Counted from the stretch's first letter, positions 42,657 to 55,762 are shown. The stretch is DNA of 64,000 bases from Archegozetes longisetosus (GCA_018873245.2 JAEMBT020000004.1:7295073-7359072), one strand, 5' to 3'. Numbers and translations: made by a program. The notes: generated by a model not told the origin, from the sequence alone.

Positions 42657-43417
42657 AAAATCCGGCCAGACTTGAGTGTGATGTAACCCTACAATAAAAA
42701 CTGAACCAATTGACCTAGAATTTAAATTAAGATATCGTTGGAAACCTCTCGCAAACCTGAATAGAATAAAATCGCAATTGGGACCCCGGGACCAAAGGGA
42801 AAAAAGTTGGGCCTAGGTCACTAGTGGCCGGGCCAAAGGCCTTGTGTTGGATGTAAATATGGACAGAGGCTCAAGTGTAGTTTATATATCAAATATGATG
42901 ATCCTAGGGCTAGGTCTTGGTATCTTAGTCCAACTTGTATATTCAAATTTCTCCATAAAATAATTAGGTGTCTACGTGCGTGATATAACCTAAGTGAAAA
43001 CTGCGTCAGGTCGCGAAGCGTTCCGAGTGAAGCGATCTAACTCTATCTTCAGCTTAGGTTAAATCGGGTTCGTGGTGGTTAGGTTAAACGAGTCGCCAAT
43101 AGGTACAATTAAATACCATGAACTACTTTGCTTAAGTAATAAAGTTAAGTTCCAAGACCTAGCCCTAGGGCCAACACATTTGATACATGAACTCCACTGA
43201 AGCCTCCGTCATATTTACATCCAACACGCGATCCTAGGTCCGATCACAAGGGACCTAGGTCCAACTTTGTCCCCTTTGGTCTCAGGGCTCCAATTGTGAT
43301 ATCATTCTATTCAGGTCTGCGAGAGGTTTCCAACGATATCTTACCTTAGATGTTAGGTCAATTGGTTCGGTTTTTATTGTAAGGTTACATCACGTTCAAG
43401 TCTGATCAATCAATCTT
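42657..43417. mobile_element. Foldback element inserted in the mariner fragment, 9-bp target duplication
   Basis: Arms of about 270 bp (42670-42935 and 43145-43412) are imperfect inverted copies carrying 'agacttgag.gtgatgtaa', 'cctag.gtcaattggttc' (or complement) and 'ggatgtaaatatg'. GTATTATTG occurs directly at both edges (42648-42656, 43418-43426). A 9-bp duplication is typical of Mutator-like elements. No transposase lies inside. Confidence 0.75.
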
Positions 43418-43429
43418 GTATTATTGGAA

Positions 43430-44066
43430 GCATGTGTTTCGGTTAAAATCCATATCAGAAGAAGTGTCATCACAGCTGCGCAACAATTAAAATATTTTTC
43501 CTGTCGAAGACTTTCAGTACAGCCTATTTAACAATACCCCTGAGTTAAGCATCGCAAGTAGATGTTTTAGAAAATCAAACAGTTGTTTGACTCTGTTTCA
43601 TAATTACTACAATAATTAGTAATTACTCTAAAAAACTATTTTAAAATTAAATTACTTTGAATACTTGGAATCATCTCATACTTATTCTCATGCTTATTGA
43701 GAAATTTCTGAAATCACATGTCGTTATCTTCGATAGCTTGAACTTGAGTTTTTGATTTGATAAAATAATAATAAAGTCAACAAGAGGTCAATTCAATGTT
43801 AAGATGACACTCAAAAGCCTTCAGCTTATAAGGAGCAAATCTAACCATATAGTTACTTAAACTTTGAATTATAATCTCTCTCAACAAATACTATCAAACC
43901 AACTAAACTTTTGAATCATTTATAAGTTTGAATTGGTTTTGTCCATTGTTATTCTAAGTGATAAATTGGATTTTGTTGCTCTTAAATCATTTCTAAGAAT
44001 CATTATTAAGTTTATTTCAAGACTACATTACAGAAATCGACTTAAATTATATGATAAAACCTGAAA
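43430..44066. other. Intergenic upstream of the PLD gene
   Basis: AT-rich, presumably the PLD promoter region; no specific element recognised. Confidence 0.35.
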
Positions 44067-45362
44067 ATGAGTTTTTGGGTTAAAATTTCTCTCTTATTAA
44101 TAGCTAATGTATCCCAAAATCAATCATTACTATTGAGAAACTCAGAAATCGACTGCAGTGCAAATATCGTGGAAACAATTCCCATTGGACTGACTTATAA
44201 CAGTTCCGTAATTTCTAGTCCAACATTCGATCAACTCATTTATTTGGTTTCAAATGCAAAGCAGTCAATAGACATCGCATCGTATTATTGGACTCTGTTA
44301 GGAACTGATGTTATGCCAAACCCCGACGAATCGAGTGTGAAGGGAAAACTTTTGTTAAACGAAATAATAAATGCATCGAAAGCTCGTTCAGTCAAAATCA
44401 GAATTGCAGTCAATGAGGACAAGGATAGCCTGAACAGTACCGATTTGCAACTACTGAAAAGCGTAGCAGATATTCGAGAACTTAATTTCAGTCGACTTGT
44501 TGGAGCGGGTATTTTGCACACCAAATTCATCATTGTTGACAATAAACATTTCTATGTTGGAAGTGCAAACATGGACTGGAGATCATTAACTCATGTCAAA
44601 GAAATGGGAATCGTTATGAATGAATGCCAGATTTTAGCGCAAGACTTGTCTAAGATATTTGAGGTTTATTGGTCTCTCGGACTCGAGAACTCTACTATTC
44701 CTGATCATTGGCCAAAACAATTCTCAACTGATTATAATTTAAACAATCCTTTATCAATATCGATCAATCATTTCAATTATGAAATATTCTTGTCCTCATC
44801 CCCGAAACAGTTTTGTCCTGACGGTAGAACCAATGATATCGATGCTATCCTTTCGATCATCAACAAAGCGAAAAAATTTATTTATATAGCAGTAATGGAT
44901 TATCATCCCATATATCTCTACTCTAAACATAGACAGTTTTGGCCAGTAATTGACGATGCGCTCAGAAAAGCTGCGATTGAGCGCAGAGTTAATATAAAAC
45001 TATTGGGTAGTCATTGGAATCATACGAGAAATTCAATGCCTATATATTTGAAATCCTTAGCTTCGCTTAATGACAGCAAAATAATTGGAGGCTCTATACA
45101 AGTCAAGTTATTTGTTGTGCCAGCATTCACTCCATCGCAGGCACAAATACCATTTGCAAGAGTTAACCACAATAAATATATGGTTACAGAAAACACCGCA
45201 TATGTAGGAACATCGAACTGGTCCGCAGACTACTTTGTTGATACAGGAGGGGTTGGCTTTGCGATTACACCAAATAGCAATAAAACCGATGGTAACATAA
45301 GAAGTGATTTGCAATCTATCTTTGAACGCGATTGGAATTCAAGCTATGCACATTTAATATAA
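44067..45362 (+). CDS. PLD3/PLD4-like phospholipase D family protein
   Basis: Single-exon gene of 431 residues. The N terminus (MSFWVKISLLLIANVSQNQS) is a signal peptide or short anchor. PLD3 and PLD4 are lumenal endolysosomal proteins with 5' exonuclease activity on nucleic acids. Both HKD motifs are present: HTKFIIVDNKHFYVGSANMD near residue 150, and NHNKYMVTENTAYVGTSNW near residue 373. The second has Glu in place of Asp, which is also usual in PLD3. Flanking signatures (WRSLTHVKEMGIVMNEC, DLSKIFEVYW) match PLD3 strongly. Several N-glycosylation sequons fit a lumenal location. It converges on PARL, with only 64 bp between the two stop codons. Confidence 0.92.
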   Translation: MSFWVKISLLLIANVSQNQSLLLRNSEIDCSANIVETIPIGLTYNSSVISSPTFDQLIYLVSNAKQSIDIASYYWTLLGTDVMPNPDESSVKGKLLLNEIINASKARSVKIRIAVNEDKDSLNSTDLQLLKSVADIRELNFSRLVGAGILHTKFIIVDNKHFYVGSANMDWRSLTHVKEMGIVMNECQILAQDLSKIFEVYWSLGLENSTIPDHWPKQFSTDYNLNNPLSISINHFNYEIFLSSSPKQFCPDGRTNDIDAILSIINKAKKFIYIAVMDYHPIYLYSKHRQFWPVIDDALRKAAIERRVNIKLLGSHWNHTRNSMPIYLKSLASLNDSKIIGGSIQVKLFVVPAFTPSQAQIPFARVNHNKYMVTENTAYVGTSNWSADYFVDTGGVGFAITPNSNKTDGNIRSDLQSIFERDWNSSYAHLI

Positions 45363-45408
45363 GACTAAATAACTTTCTTTAAAATAGTTCAGTATTTGTC
45401 TATTTGAT

Positions 45409-45427
45409 AATAAAATATATGTTTATT
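45409..45427. terminator. Opposed polyadenylation signals of PLD (+) and PARL (-)
   Basis: AATAAA on the plus strand at 45409-45414 serves the PLD gene. AATAAA on the minus strand (TTTATT at 45422-45427) overlaps the last base of the PARL stop. Cleavage 10-30 nt beyond each signal would make the two mRNAs overlap tail to tail. Confidence 0.65.
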
Positions 45428-46900
45428 CAATTCCATTTGCTTCTTAATTGTTGCCAAACTTTCATTACTTCTCCTCTATTATTCCAAATGATATCTTGTC
45501 CATACATTGAATACCATCTGTATCGAATACATTATATTAGATTTTATTAGAACATTATGTCCGAGAACTTACACTCCAAACAGGGCTCCGCCAAGATGTG
45601 CTGCGTGGTCGAAGAAATTCCATCTGAAGATGACTCCTGCCGTGTCTAATGCTATGATTCCTTTTAATGCTACTCCCGCTGATATGGGTATAAACGGTAA
45701 AAATATTATGACTAATTGTAGGTCAGGTCTTGCTATACAACAAGAAGACAATATCCCAAGTATTGCGCCTGACTTTTAATAGAATTAAATTTAATGATAA
45801 TTGTTACAGAATCGTTCATCTTAGCAAAACTTACAGCTCCTAATGAAGAGCCAGCTTTAACTGTCAGTACTTTATGGAGATAACTGGCGAACGAAGAAAT
45901 CACTCCTACAATACAATCACACTTTAATTTCTAAGATCAATTTAGGATGAGGATAGCTAAGAATCAAATCATTTGTTTTACCAGAACTCAAATAAAGTCC
46001 AAGAAATTGTTCTTTCCCGAACAAACGAACACCAATATCGGAAAATGAATAAAGCACTATCATATTAAATACAAGATGAGTAATGGAGTAATGGCTGAAC
46101 GTTGAAAACAACATTGGCCAACATTTCAAAGTTTCTGTCAATCAAATTAGATCAAAACAAAATTAGATCTTGTGGCAAAATATGGCCACCAAAAGAGTGT
46201 GTTAATGCACGCCAAACTGGTATATTTGTAAAATTTGATTCAACAAAATGCAATCCATACTCGTATTTGTGTGAGTCATGAAATATGTAAGCATGAAGTT
46301 TTGAAGTCTTGGAATTTTCCAACCAATAAATACGACTCCATTGATTGCGGCAATTGCTAAAAATAGTTTAAATGCTTCACTCCTTGTGTTCCACCACTCA
46401 TTCAGCTATCAATCGATTAAATCAAATTTTCGACTCAATCAATATTAAACTAAGTATTAGTCAATTGATTAATAATTACTTGATTTCTGAAACTTCCAGC
46501 TTTACGATTGTACCTGTCAATAGGCATTGTTTGAATCCAATTATTCAACTTGTAACTGAACTGATGTCTCAAAGCAATAGCGTTCTCATAGTTCCAGATA
46601 GTACTCAATACAAAAGCAGTTCCGCTAAACTTAACAAATATTTCAAATCTCATTATCGTTTAAATTAATTTGAATCTAGAGTCAGTCTCGATAATTATGA
46701 ATTACCCCAACTGTGAAGACAAATGGTTTCAAAAGTGACTTAATGTTCGGATTAATATTTTGTTCATTTTGAGCCATTGGTTTCTTCACAAAACTTCTGA
46801 CGAGTTGATTTTGTTTTCCATTCAGTTGTGATTTCAACTCATTTATAACACATTTATTACTAATTAATAATAAATTAGTTTTTCTCATAATTGACATCAT
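45427..46900 (-). CDS. PARL: Presenilin-associated rhomboid-like protease (PARL)
   Basis: Mitochondrial inner-membrane rhomboid protease that cleaves PINK1 and PGAM5 in other animals. Seven minus-strand exons fit in phase: 46706-46900, 46480-46629, 46261-46405, 45982-46134, 45835-45905, 45573-45772 and 45427-45517. They total 1005 nt, or 334 residues. The N terminus is basic, as in a mitochondrial presequence. Signature segments are CWPMLFSTFSHYSITHLVFN, FGKEQFLGLYLSSG, and the catalytic-serine motif GASGA created across the intron between 45773 and 45834. The catalytic histidine is in FFDHAAHLGGALFG. Active-site residues are therefore intact. It shares an intergenic region of about 750 bp with EI24 in divergent orientation. 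Confidence 0.92.
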
Positions 46901-47655
46901 TTTTATTTAAAATAACTGTTTATTTGTTCCTCTCTTGTTAATTAATTTTTTATATTGATTAGAATTTTCCCTAATTTTTGAAAAAATAGTTGAAGTAATC
47001 ATAAAAATATTAAGTTTCAAAGCAAAAACATATGATTGCATAAGATTTCAAAAACTTGAATTGAGATTACGATAAATTACGTGCAACTAAAACCGACAAG
47101 GTTTGCGATCGAGTAATCAATTAGTACTCGTTTAAATGGAACGATAGAAAACATTATTTGTGAACATTGTAGTGAAGTTAAAATAGAAATGATGCGATTC
47201 GTAAATATATTTAATGCGATTTGAGACATAAAACTAGACTTTTGTTAATAGTAAATAGTAATTAATTAAGGATACAATCATATGATTAAATGATGTGTTA
47301 ATACTATAGACATATTTGACTGAAAATAAAATTAATTGTTGTAGATATTTGGTGCCATTTCGTAATAATATCAAATTTGAAGTTAGTCTAAATAATGATT
47401 GATTTGTTTGTCAATAAACAAAGTAAATAAAGTATGGATCAAATCAAGGTTTGACTATTATCTGAATATTTGCGATCGTTTCACTTAATTCATTGAATGA
47501 GCTCTAAAGACCATTGAATTAATGATAAATTAGATTTTTCAGTTTAGACTCAGATAATAGTTATTTTGTGCTTAACTCTTACTATAAAATAGTTATCAAT
47601 TTAGATATGATATAAGTATGTATTATTTGGCGAATATATTAACTAAACTGATCTA
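46901..47655. promoter_or_regulatory. Divergent intergenic region between PARL and EI24
   Basis: The only space between the PARL start (minus) and the EI24 start (plus), so it must hold both promoters. It is AT-rich with no TATA box or CpG cluster that I could single out. Confidence 0.45.
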
Positions 47656-48931
47656 ATGTTACAGAATACATTACTCGGTGTTAGTTATGGTGCTTTGGAT
47701 GCAGTCATTGGTATTTCTGCTATCAGAAGAATCTGCAGAGATGAAAAAAATGCAAATAATAAGAAGACGAGTATAAAGAGTCGTATAATTCAGTGCTTCA
47801 TACTTAACGGTCTACTCTTTGGCGTAATTAACACTATTACAAGTCTGACTGGTTTCAGAGATTAATATCAGTTATTTCTTTATGATAGACCTCAATATTT
47901 ATATTCAATGAAATTATCCTAAAATGGCTGTTCATTTTGATACAATTTTTATTTGGTTCGCAACAAGGAGTAGTGTCATCGACTTGGATTTGGTTGGAGC
48001 CAACTCTTTCTTATACTTTCTCTACCTTTTGGGTTTTGCCGCTTTTCTTCATCACTCGAGTCGTCAATGCCTTATGGTTTCAGGTATTACATAAAACAAA
48101 CATTCATTTAATTACTCTTAAATTGAAGCTCAAATCACAAACATATTTGAATGTTCACAAACATAATAACTAAGTTTGAAATCAAATCGCACCAACTGCT
48201 AGGACATTGCTGATAATGCATTCAGAGGACGTCCTCAATCGTTTCGAAACATATCCAAATTCGTTGCCGACACGCTATTTAGTCTTTTAATTCAAGCCTT
48301 GTTTCTAATACAGGTATTTACTCAGATCAATAACTTGTATAATTTTCCTCATGCCTAACATTTGCTTCAAATTTAACGACTTGATTGCAGGCAATGCTTG
48401 TCGACAGAGCACCAGAATTGGGAAAACTATTGGGATTCTGTCATATGAGTTTATTATACTCGTTATACTCTTTTGAATACAAATGGTTTAATATGGGTTC
48501 GTGTCACTCTAATTCAAATACTTTTCTGTTTCTATATTTGAGTGTTTTTTATTATTTCATATTTAATACTCGATAGGTTGGGAATTGCATCGGAGATTAC
48601 ATTTTATTGAAAATAATTGGCCCTACTTTTTGGGCTTTGGATCGCCACTTGCTTTAGCAACTTATTTACTACCAAATTATTATTTGAGTGGTGCCTTATT
48701 TTCAATATTGTTTCCTCTCTTTATCATAAGTGCTAACGAAGCCAAACCAAAAACTGGCATTTGGTTAGTCATCAACATATACTTTTAAATCCTTTTCTCA
48801 TTGATTTTCTTTTAATTTTCAGTGATTTAAAAATTCGTATGTTTTCATTAGTTGTTTGGCTGTCAAACAGAATTCTATTTTTTCTGTTTAAATTCAATTT
48901 TATGGGTAATCAACCAAATACTGGTTCATAG
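47656..48931 (+). CDS. EI24: EI24 (etoposide-induced 2.4) membrane protein
   Basis: Endoplasmic-reticulum multi-pass protein implicated in autophagy. Six exons join in phase: 47656-47823, 47889-48083, 48203-48313, 48391-48496, 48577-48763 and 48823-48931, giving 291 residues; the human protein is about 50 longer. Recognisable segments are [105 protein letters not shown] and [16 protein letters not shown]. It has at least four hydrophobic helices. The start was chosen as the first ATG in the conserved frame. The C-terminal tail is shorter than in vertebrates. Confidence 0.93.
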
Positions 48932-50689
48932 CTCAACAAAAACTAGTTATAAACTCTTTTTTTTTTCAGTAAGACGATGAAGTTTTTTTATAATTGTGTG
49001 AAAGTGAAAAATAGCACTAGACTATGATAAACAGCTCAATGTTCAGGCTTTTCGTGTGATTTTTTTGTGTTGATTAAACTTAGAATATTCGATTATATTT
49101 TGATAGTTATGAAAAGCTGTTGAACTAAAATAATTTTGATTGTGACTCAAATTTTGCAATGTATATACAATACAACAAATTGTTATTTTAAAGATTTGTT
49201 TAATAGAATGAAATAAATGATGCATCATTTGTAAATAAAACTCTAATAATGCAAGAATTTAATATGCCAAATATTAAAAAGCGATAATACAGGCAAATTA
49301 ATAAAACTTGAAAGCAGTCATTAGATCCAAAGAGAGTACAATTAAATTTGAACACCTTCTAACACTCTGAGTTCTGTCTAAGAAGGGTTGAAATCCTGAA
49401 ATTAAATCTAGTGATATGAATGGAATTGCACTATTTATCTGCTGTTTTACAATTTGTTGTGTAAAGGCGTATAAGAGTTATTCATTAAAAACGACACCAT
49501 TTAATTAAGGAACCATTAAGGATTCCCATAATTAAAGGCAAGTTATTTCATTGAAGCTTCGCATCGAATAACACAAGTGTAGTGTGCTTTTACTTAAAAC
49601 AAGACTAGAGTTAAAACTAAATCAAAAAGTTGATTCCTCATTACTTAATCGATTACTCAAAAGTGACTCTTCATTTTGAATCGTGATACAATTGAAATTC
49701 AATCCTAAAACAGACAACTTTCCAAATGTTATTCTCAAGCCAAAAGCTGAACTGATCAAAGGTATTTCCTGTTATTTTGCAATTTGTTTGAAATTTGTTT
49801 TGAGTGCTATATCGAGAGTCAATAATGTTATCTCATGTGAACGATTGTAGTCGAACAAAAGCTAATTTTCAGACACAATTTGATGGCAAACAAACCTCTC
49901 TAGTAATAGAAAAACACACTACAAATAATTGGTATACCTTTTAAGCGACCTCAAGTTTGTCTTCTGTGTTAATTATTGCTTTTAAACAAGTCTTTTTTAT
50001 GGCAATTTATATTAATTGTGTCAATATTTGTGAAAGTGATTTATAGCATTTAAAGTGACTCACGTGAAAATCAATGAAATACAATATAATACAACTTTAT
50101 CTCACTCGTGATTATAAAGGTTTTAAAACTAATGCAATAATGAGCAAATGCAATGCTGTTTTGCTAGATTTTAAGTTATTACTTCATGACGGTCTCATTT
50201 TTGTTTTGAACACGACCACTCTGTCCAAACCCTATTAAACTATTAATTTGAATAAATTCTTGCTAAACACTAATTGACTATAATGGTGAGTGTATACAAA
50301 TGAAGTAACAAATTAGTGATAAAACAGCGTTGCCATCAAATCATTTACCAGTACATTTTAGGTTTTACTGAAAAATGGTGACAAAGTATCTAATTTTGAT
50401 AACATTCAATTAAAACGGGTTCGAATTATACTTAGCATCGGTTGTTTTTAAAGCTAACGGAAACTAAAACAAGAACTAAATAAATAATCAATGGCAACAT
50501 CAAAAAACAAAATTGCCAAATACTAATCAATTGTTAGCTGATCGATGAGTGCAATTAAAATGGATTTCACTCGTTTAAACTAAAATAACAGTACATATGA
50601 TATCTTCTATGAAACAAGAACTAAAAATGGCTATAGATCAGGAGCTAATCTAATAATTATGTAATTAATAATTATAACATAAATGAACA
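48932..50689. other. Intergenic between EI24 and the Na,K-ATPase beta gene
   Basis: About 1.75 kb of AT-rich sequence between convergent genes. No frame or repeat recognised beyond 3' UTR candidates. Confidence 0.45.
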
Positions 50690-53600
50690 CTAGAATCCAT
50701 CGATTAACAATTCAAAATGAACGCTACCCTCACGATCCATTCTATCATGCTTTACATTCTTGGCCCATGCCTTGCATTCAATATTGATTAAAACTCCAGG
50801 AGTTGGCTTTAAAAAGTGGATAAACACAAACGGCGAGAGGTATCCAGGTTGGTTGGTGTAAGGAAAGTATTTAAAGTCTATTCCAGGCTGAGGATAATAA
50901 CTAAGAGGACCAATATTTTCTTTGTCAGCTGCGTTCTAAACATTAAAACATAAAAAACTGATTAGTAAATCAATATCTCCCTAAAGTCAGTTGGCTTCCA
51001 GTAATTACCTCTCCTTCACATGTAATGTAGACGATATTACTTTGATTTTTAGCATAACCTTCTCTCACAATATCAGGGATATCGCGGTCAGACTGGAAAT
51101 CACTTGGTTCATAAGGTTTAGGTTCCCAATTATAGATCTAAAACATTCAGAAATCATTTTTAGAAATGCCTCAAAAGTTCAAATTTTCGCAATTTTCTTA
51201 CGCGATTCAACTTGATGAGGACACATGGATCACCCCTTCTATAGCCGAAATCTTGTCCTTGAGTGCAACTGTTGTCAATCTTCTTAACATCGAAAAAACA
51301 GAACTTATCGCTTCCAGCAGTCTTATTATTTTCACACTGATCGATATGTGCACCTCTGTCAGCACTGGCATCATTAGCTTTTTCATAGGCTAAATATATT
51401 TTTTAAAAAAAAGTACAAGTCAGCCTTTTTGGTTCATTCTATGGACAACGAGTCAAATGCCGTATTGAGACAGTTCTGATTCATGTCTGCTTTTTATTGC
51501 GAAAAAAATGACATTCAAGTTTATAACAGGTTTACAGAAAGACTGAGTCTAGAAATCATGTAAATTAAAACGAGAATTAATGACTTTGTGGTGAAACTTG
51601 ATGTCGTAACAATTATAAATCTCGTGATATAACTTTAGTAAAAGCCGAGCTGTTAAAAACCCTTTAAGAACCAGTTAAATCTATTTAAAATTTTCATCAT
51701 AAAATGTGCTGATCTGAATGATAGGCTTGAATAAGATCTGAATTGATGGTATATTTTAAAACATGACGTAAAGTATGCAATTCATAATACAAGGATATAA
51801 ATAAATTTTGAATAAAAATATCGGACATTTCGGAACAATGGAGGCTTTATATTGATTGTGAGTTGAATCGATACTCGGATTGACTGACACGTGCACCTCA
51901 CAAATAGCTTATAGACCTCTAAAATTAACTTGTATCTCTTCAACGTAACATATCAGATTCAGTTCTTATGAGAAAAATTTTTTCAGATCAATGAAGGTCT
52001 AATTGGGTAAATTACTCATTTTAACAGTAATTCATTTGTAGAAAACCTATGAATAAGATATTTACTTAATAGATAAGGTGCTTGTAATCTGTGAAGATTG
52101 CATTTCTTATAATCTTATTTATATTTGAATTACTATTGCGTAGAGTGAGACAATGATTCTCTAATCAAAATAATAGATGAATTTGCTTACAATAAATGAT
52201 CGCAAAATGACACTTCAAATATCAAATGTAAAACGCATTTGCTATATCTAGGTGTTTCCTGAAACGCGTCTATTGCACATCAAACGTACAAATACAAGTT
52301 ATAACCAGTTAAGGCTAATAGTTTTTATTGCAAATCATGATCACTCAATTGTTATACCAATTAGAAAATATTTGAATGTGCGTCAAATCAAATTTGGTAA
52401 GGTTCAAATTGAAATGATAGTATTGCTTATTGTCAAGTATTCAATTGAGACTGCATTCAAATCATTGTACAAAAAACTAGTCATGGGGGGTTTCAGGAAA
52501 AATGCAACTTTCATCGTCAAACTATTACAATTTGTTTCGTAATCATTAGGGGTTTAAAGTTTACTGGATCAACTTAACGAAGTGGTCAGTGATCTGTAGA
52601 CATCTGAATAAACTCTATAATTTTGGATAAAATTTCAATAAAACATGTTTACAGGAAAATATGCAAATGCTAGTGTATATAGAAAAATGATCGTATGCGT
52701 CAATAAAAGTAGGGTAACGCCAATAACTCCGTCAATAACTTTACTAAATGAATGCTCGTTTCCCTTGACTTAAAAATATTTAGCAGAAACTTATTATTAA
52801 AATGAATCGATAATTAAAGAGAATAGGTGTAAAAAACGTTGGCAGATCATTAATCGATACTCGCAAATACTGCTCAATTGCATATTTATATTTTAAATAC
52901 AAACTAAATTCATGATAAAACTGAAAATAGCCTTAATCGCCAAATACGATGAAATATGAGAAGCCAAAGTGAAATTCAGGTTTGAGCCAGACTTCGGTTT
53001 AAAGATACTTAAAAAATGATAAGAATTTAGATCTGACCGATCAATTCAAGTTCAAGTAAGCGAAAATTATTAACTATTCATACAATTGCACATAGGTTTA
53101 AAGCTTGAACATTTTCAGTCTCAAGTCTATGAATAAGTGGTTGTTTTCAAATGCAGGGTCTTATCTCACTGTTAAGTTGAATGTAGGCATTCAAGTTGAA
53201 TTGAATTTCATGCAATATTCAAACATAAATAAATCTGACTAAATGTTTTAGTTCGATTGCAAAACTAGCAGTTAAACATAGTTAAAGTTTCGGAAATTCA
53301 TGTCATTTCATAACAAATGATCGCATATATAAGTATATAAAAATGTGTCGAAGATATGTATCAACTGAAGCACTATAGAAAATACTTAAAGTCAAGCTAC
53401 TACATGTCGATCGATGAATATTAAGTGGGAATACATTAAAAGAAATGTAATCGATCGCAAATGCTATAGTTTGTGAAATTCTATTAGTGCTTAGTTATAG
53501 ATATTTTATGAGAGATAAGCTTACGTTCTAAAAATTTAACTAAGTTTTCTGTCCAATGCTTCCAATTTTGTTCATTCTGTCCTTGTTTGAACCAAATTAA

Positions 53601-55762
53601 AGTACTCTCAACATTTTCATCTCGCGGACGAGGTCTAAATCCAAGGCCTGATCAAATCAACAAAATAATCATATAGTTAAAAAATAAACTTTTGAGAAAT
53701 TGATAAGAGTTGAAACGATACCAGGATTTGATCCAATTCTACTCTTATCCAGCTCCCACTTTGGGACACGCTGATCAATTGTTTGATAAAAGATGAGTAA
53801 CATAAGCGCCCAAAATGCCGCGAGGCATAGATAGAAGATTATATAAAATATTAATATCTTGACTGTAAAAAAAGAAAATTAATTTTTATTAGTAATGAAT
53901 GTATGAGCGACTTTTCATTTTCATTTTCATTTTACCGACTTCATAACTTTTACGGCTGTTTTGATACTAAGTTAATAAAATAATTCTATAGTTAATAAAA
54001 CTAAACAATTTGTGATAAAATTCAAATTAATTTGTTCAAATACATGTTCAGGTACAAAGTCGTCGTCAACATGTAGTCAAATTTCAATTCAAACTTTAAC
54101 ATTAACATGAAATCACTTGAGTTGGAGCTATCATTGAGATGACTCTTATATAAATTTATTATCTATTTCAAGGAGAATGTGAACAAATGTGTAATCATTA
54201 ATATGCTATTTGACATCTAACATAAATAAATGAGTTATCACAAAAATTAATTGTAACTTTATAATACGAAGCATTGTTAGTAACAAAATTTCCTTAAAGT
54301 CATCTAAAAGTCTATTTAGTATTTCAAACATTCTTAATTGAGTTCAAATCTGTAGATCTTTTTATTTCTTTTGATAGAAAACAGTTATTAAATCAACTTG
54401 TATTCAGACATATAGAACTCGATCATATCTAGGACTGAATGAGTGATTTGTAAGTGCTTTAGAGGACACAAATTATTAAAATCGCATTAGTTATAGTCTT
54501 ATCAAGAGTGGTAACGCTTTGCTTATCTGACTCTGGGTTTTGAAAATCAAATGACTAGCACTTTGAGAAACAAGAAGAATATTTATGCTCAAACATTGAC
54601 GGCTTGTATGGCGAAAAAGAGAAAAGTCATGCTTATTAAAAGTTGTGCTCACGAACTGCATAACTGCATCAATGCTATCAAATAAATGCAACTTTTAATA
54701 CTTTTCACTATTACTTTTAATATTATATCACTATTTAATGAACGTCTATGCTTCAATATACACATCAAATAATTATCAGTAGTGATAGTAACGAAAGTAA
54801 TACTTCGCAAATAACTTTTTAAAAAACCTTTAATCAAAACTTTAATAAAACAATTACTAAAGGGCACACATTTCAACTATTTATATGGTGATCAAACTGT
54901 TTCGGTTCTTCTAAGTTTCAAATTCATTTGGCGATATCATTTTGATTTTAAGAACCATTTTTAGAAAACCATTCGTTTAAGAGAAGGTAAATCTTTTATG
55001 GGTCATCTCTACAGAAGAAGCAACCAATATATTTGATTACAATTAAAACTAAATCAAAATTGAGAAAGTTAGAGCGCTACATCCTAAAATCTAAATATTG
55101 AAATGAGCTACTTTCGCATTGAAACGGTTGGCGTGTCTTGCACATTGAGAAACATTTTTGAAAACTGACATACTCTTTGAGCTAATTGATAGTCGGATAT
55201 ACTAATTAATTGGAAGACTTATACCTGACCCTAAATGGTTTTTCTCAACTACAAATATAGTACGTACCATAAATTGTCTGAATCGCTTAGACTATCATTA
55301 AAAGAGACATTCGTTTTAAAACAAACAAACTACGAGTAAATCAATTCATTCTATATCTCATATACTATCTTCTAATATATTGAACATTGAAAAATTGGCA
55401 AACATTTCAATATTTATAAAACTAATAAATTATGGATCGATTCAATTGCAATCAAATAATTAAGACTAATGAATGCAACCATTGGAAAAGGAACAGACTT
55501 AAGTAATGATTAGGCCTTAATAGGAGTTAAGTTATAAAATAATAGTTCAACTAAGTATAAGGCAACGGTATAATTATAATAACGGATAAAATATAAAAAA
55601 GTAAAGAACAAGACATTGTAGTCTTGTGTAAGACATACGCCAGCTGCTGCCAGTCCTGCCGCAAAATTCCTTCGTTCTTGGATTCCATATGAATTGCGCC
55701 AAACTCTCACCGGTCGACAGTTTTTCTTCAGGTTTAAAAAAATTTTGCTCTTTTTCAGCCAT
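50690..55762 (-). CDS. Na+/K+-ATPase beta subunit (nervana-like)
   Basis: Obligatory glycoprotein partner of the sodium pump alpha subunit at the plasma membrane. Six minus-strand exons sum to 951 nt (316 residues), the usual family size: 55639-55762, 53722-53862, 53525-53647, 51202-51389, 51009-51137 and 50690-50935. The start is at [13 protein letters not shown]. The cytoplasmic part ends in [21 protein letters not shown]. The single transmembrane helix follows in exon 2 ([20 protein letters not shown]), then YQTID. Exon 4 gives the disulfide-linked segments ([20 protein letters not shown]). The last exon has the hallmark [18 protein letters not shown] and CKAWAKNV with SVHFEL at the end. 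Two large introns (about 2.1 and 1.8 kb) contrast with the short introns of neighbouring genes and may hold regulatory sequence. Confidence 0.95.
51390..53524 (-). other. Large intron 3 of the Na,K-ATPase beta gene
   Basis: Intronic, AT-rich. No nested gene or transposon recognised; a 96-codon frame at 52252-52542 on the plus strand resembles nothing known. Confidence 0.6.
53863..55638 (-). other. Large intron 1 of the Na,K-ATPase beta gene
   Basis: First intron, between the cytoplasmic-tail exon and the transmembrane exon. No feature recognised inside. Confidence 0.6.

Noticed and set aside
43418..43560. Continuation of the mariner transposase to the right of the foldback element
   Set aside because: The open stretch after 43426 does not show the expected mariner sequence following the helix-turn-helix, so homology on that side is unproven.
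52252..52542. 96-codon plus-strand frame
   Set aside because: It lies in a large intron of the Na,K-ATPase beta gene on the opposite strand, and no motif was recognised.
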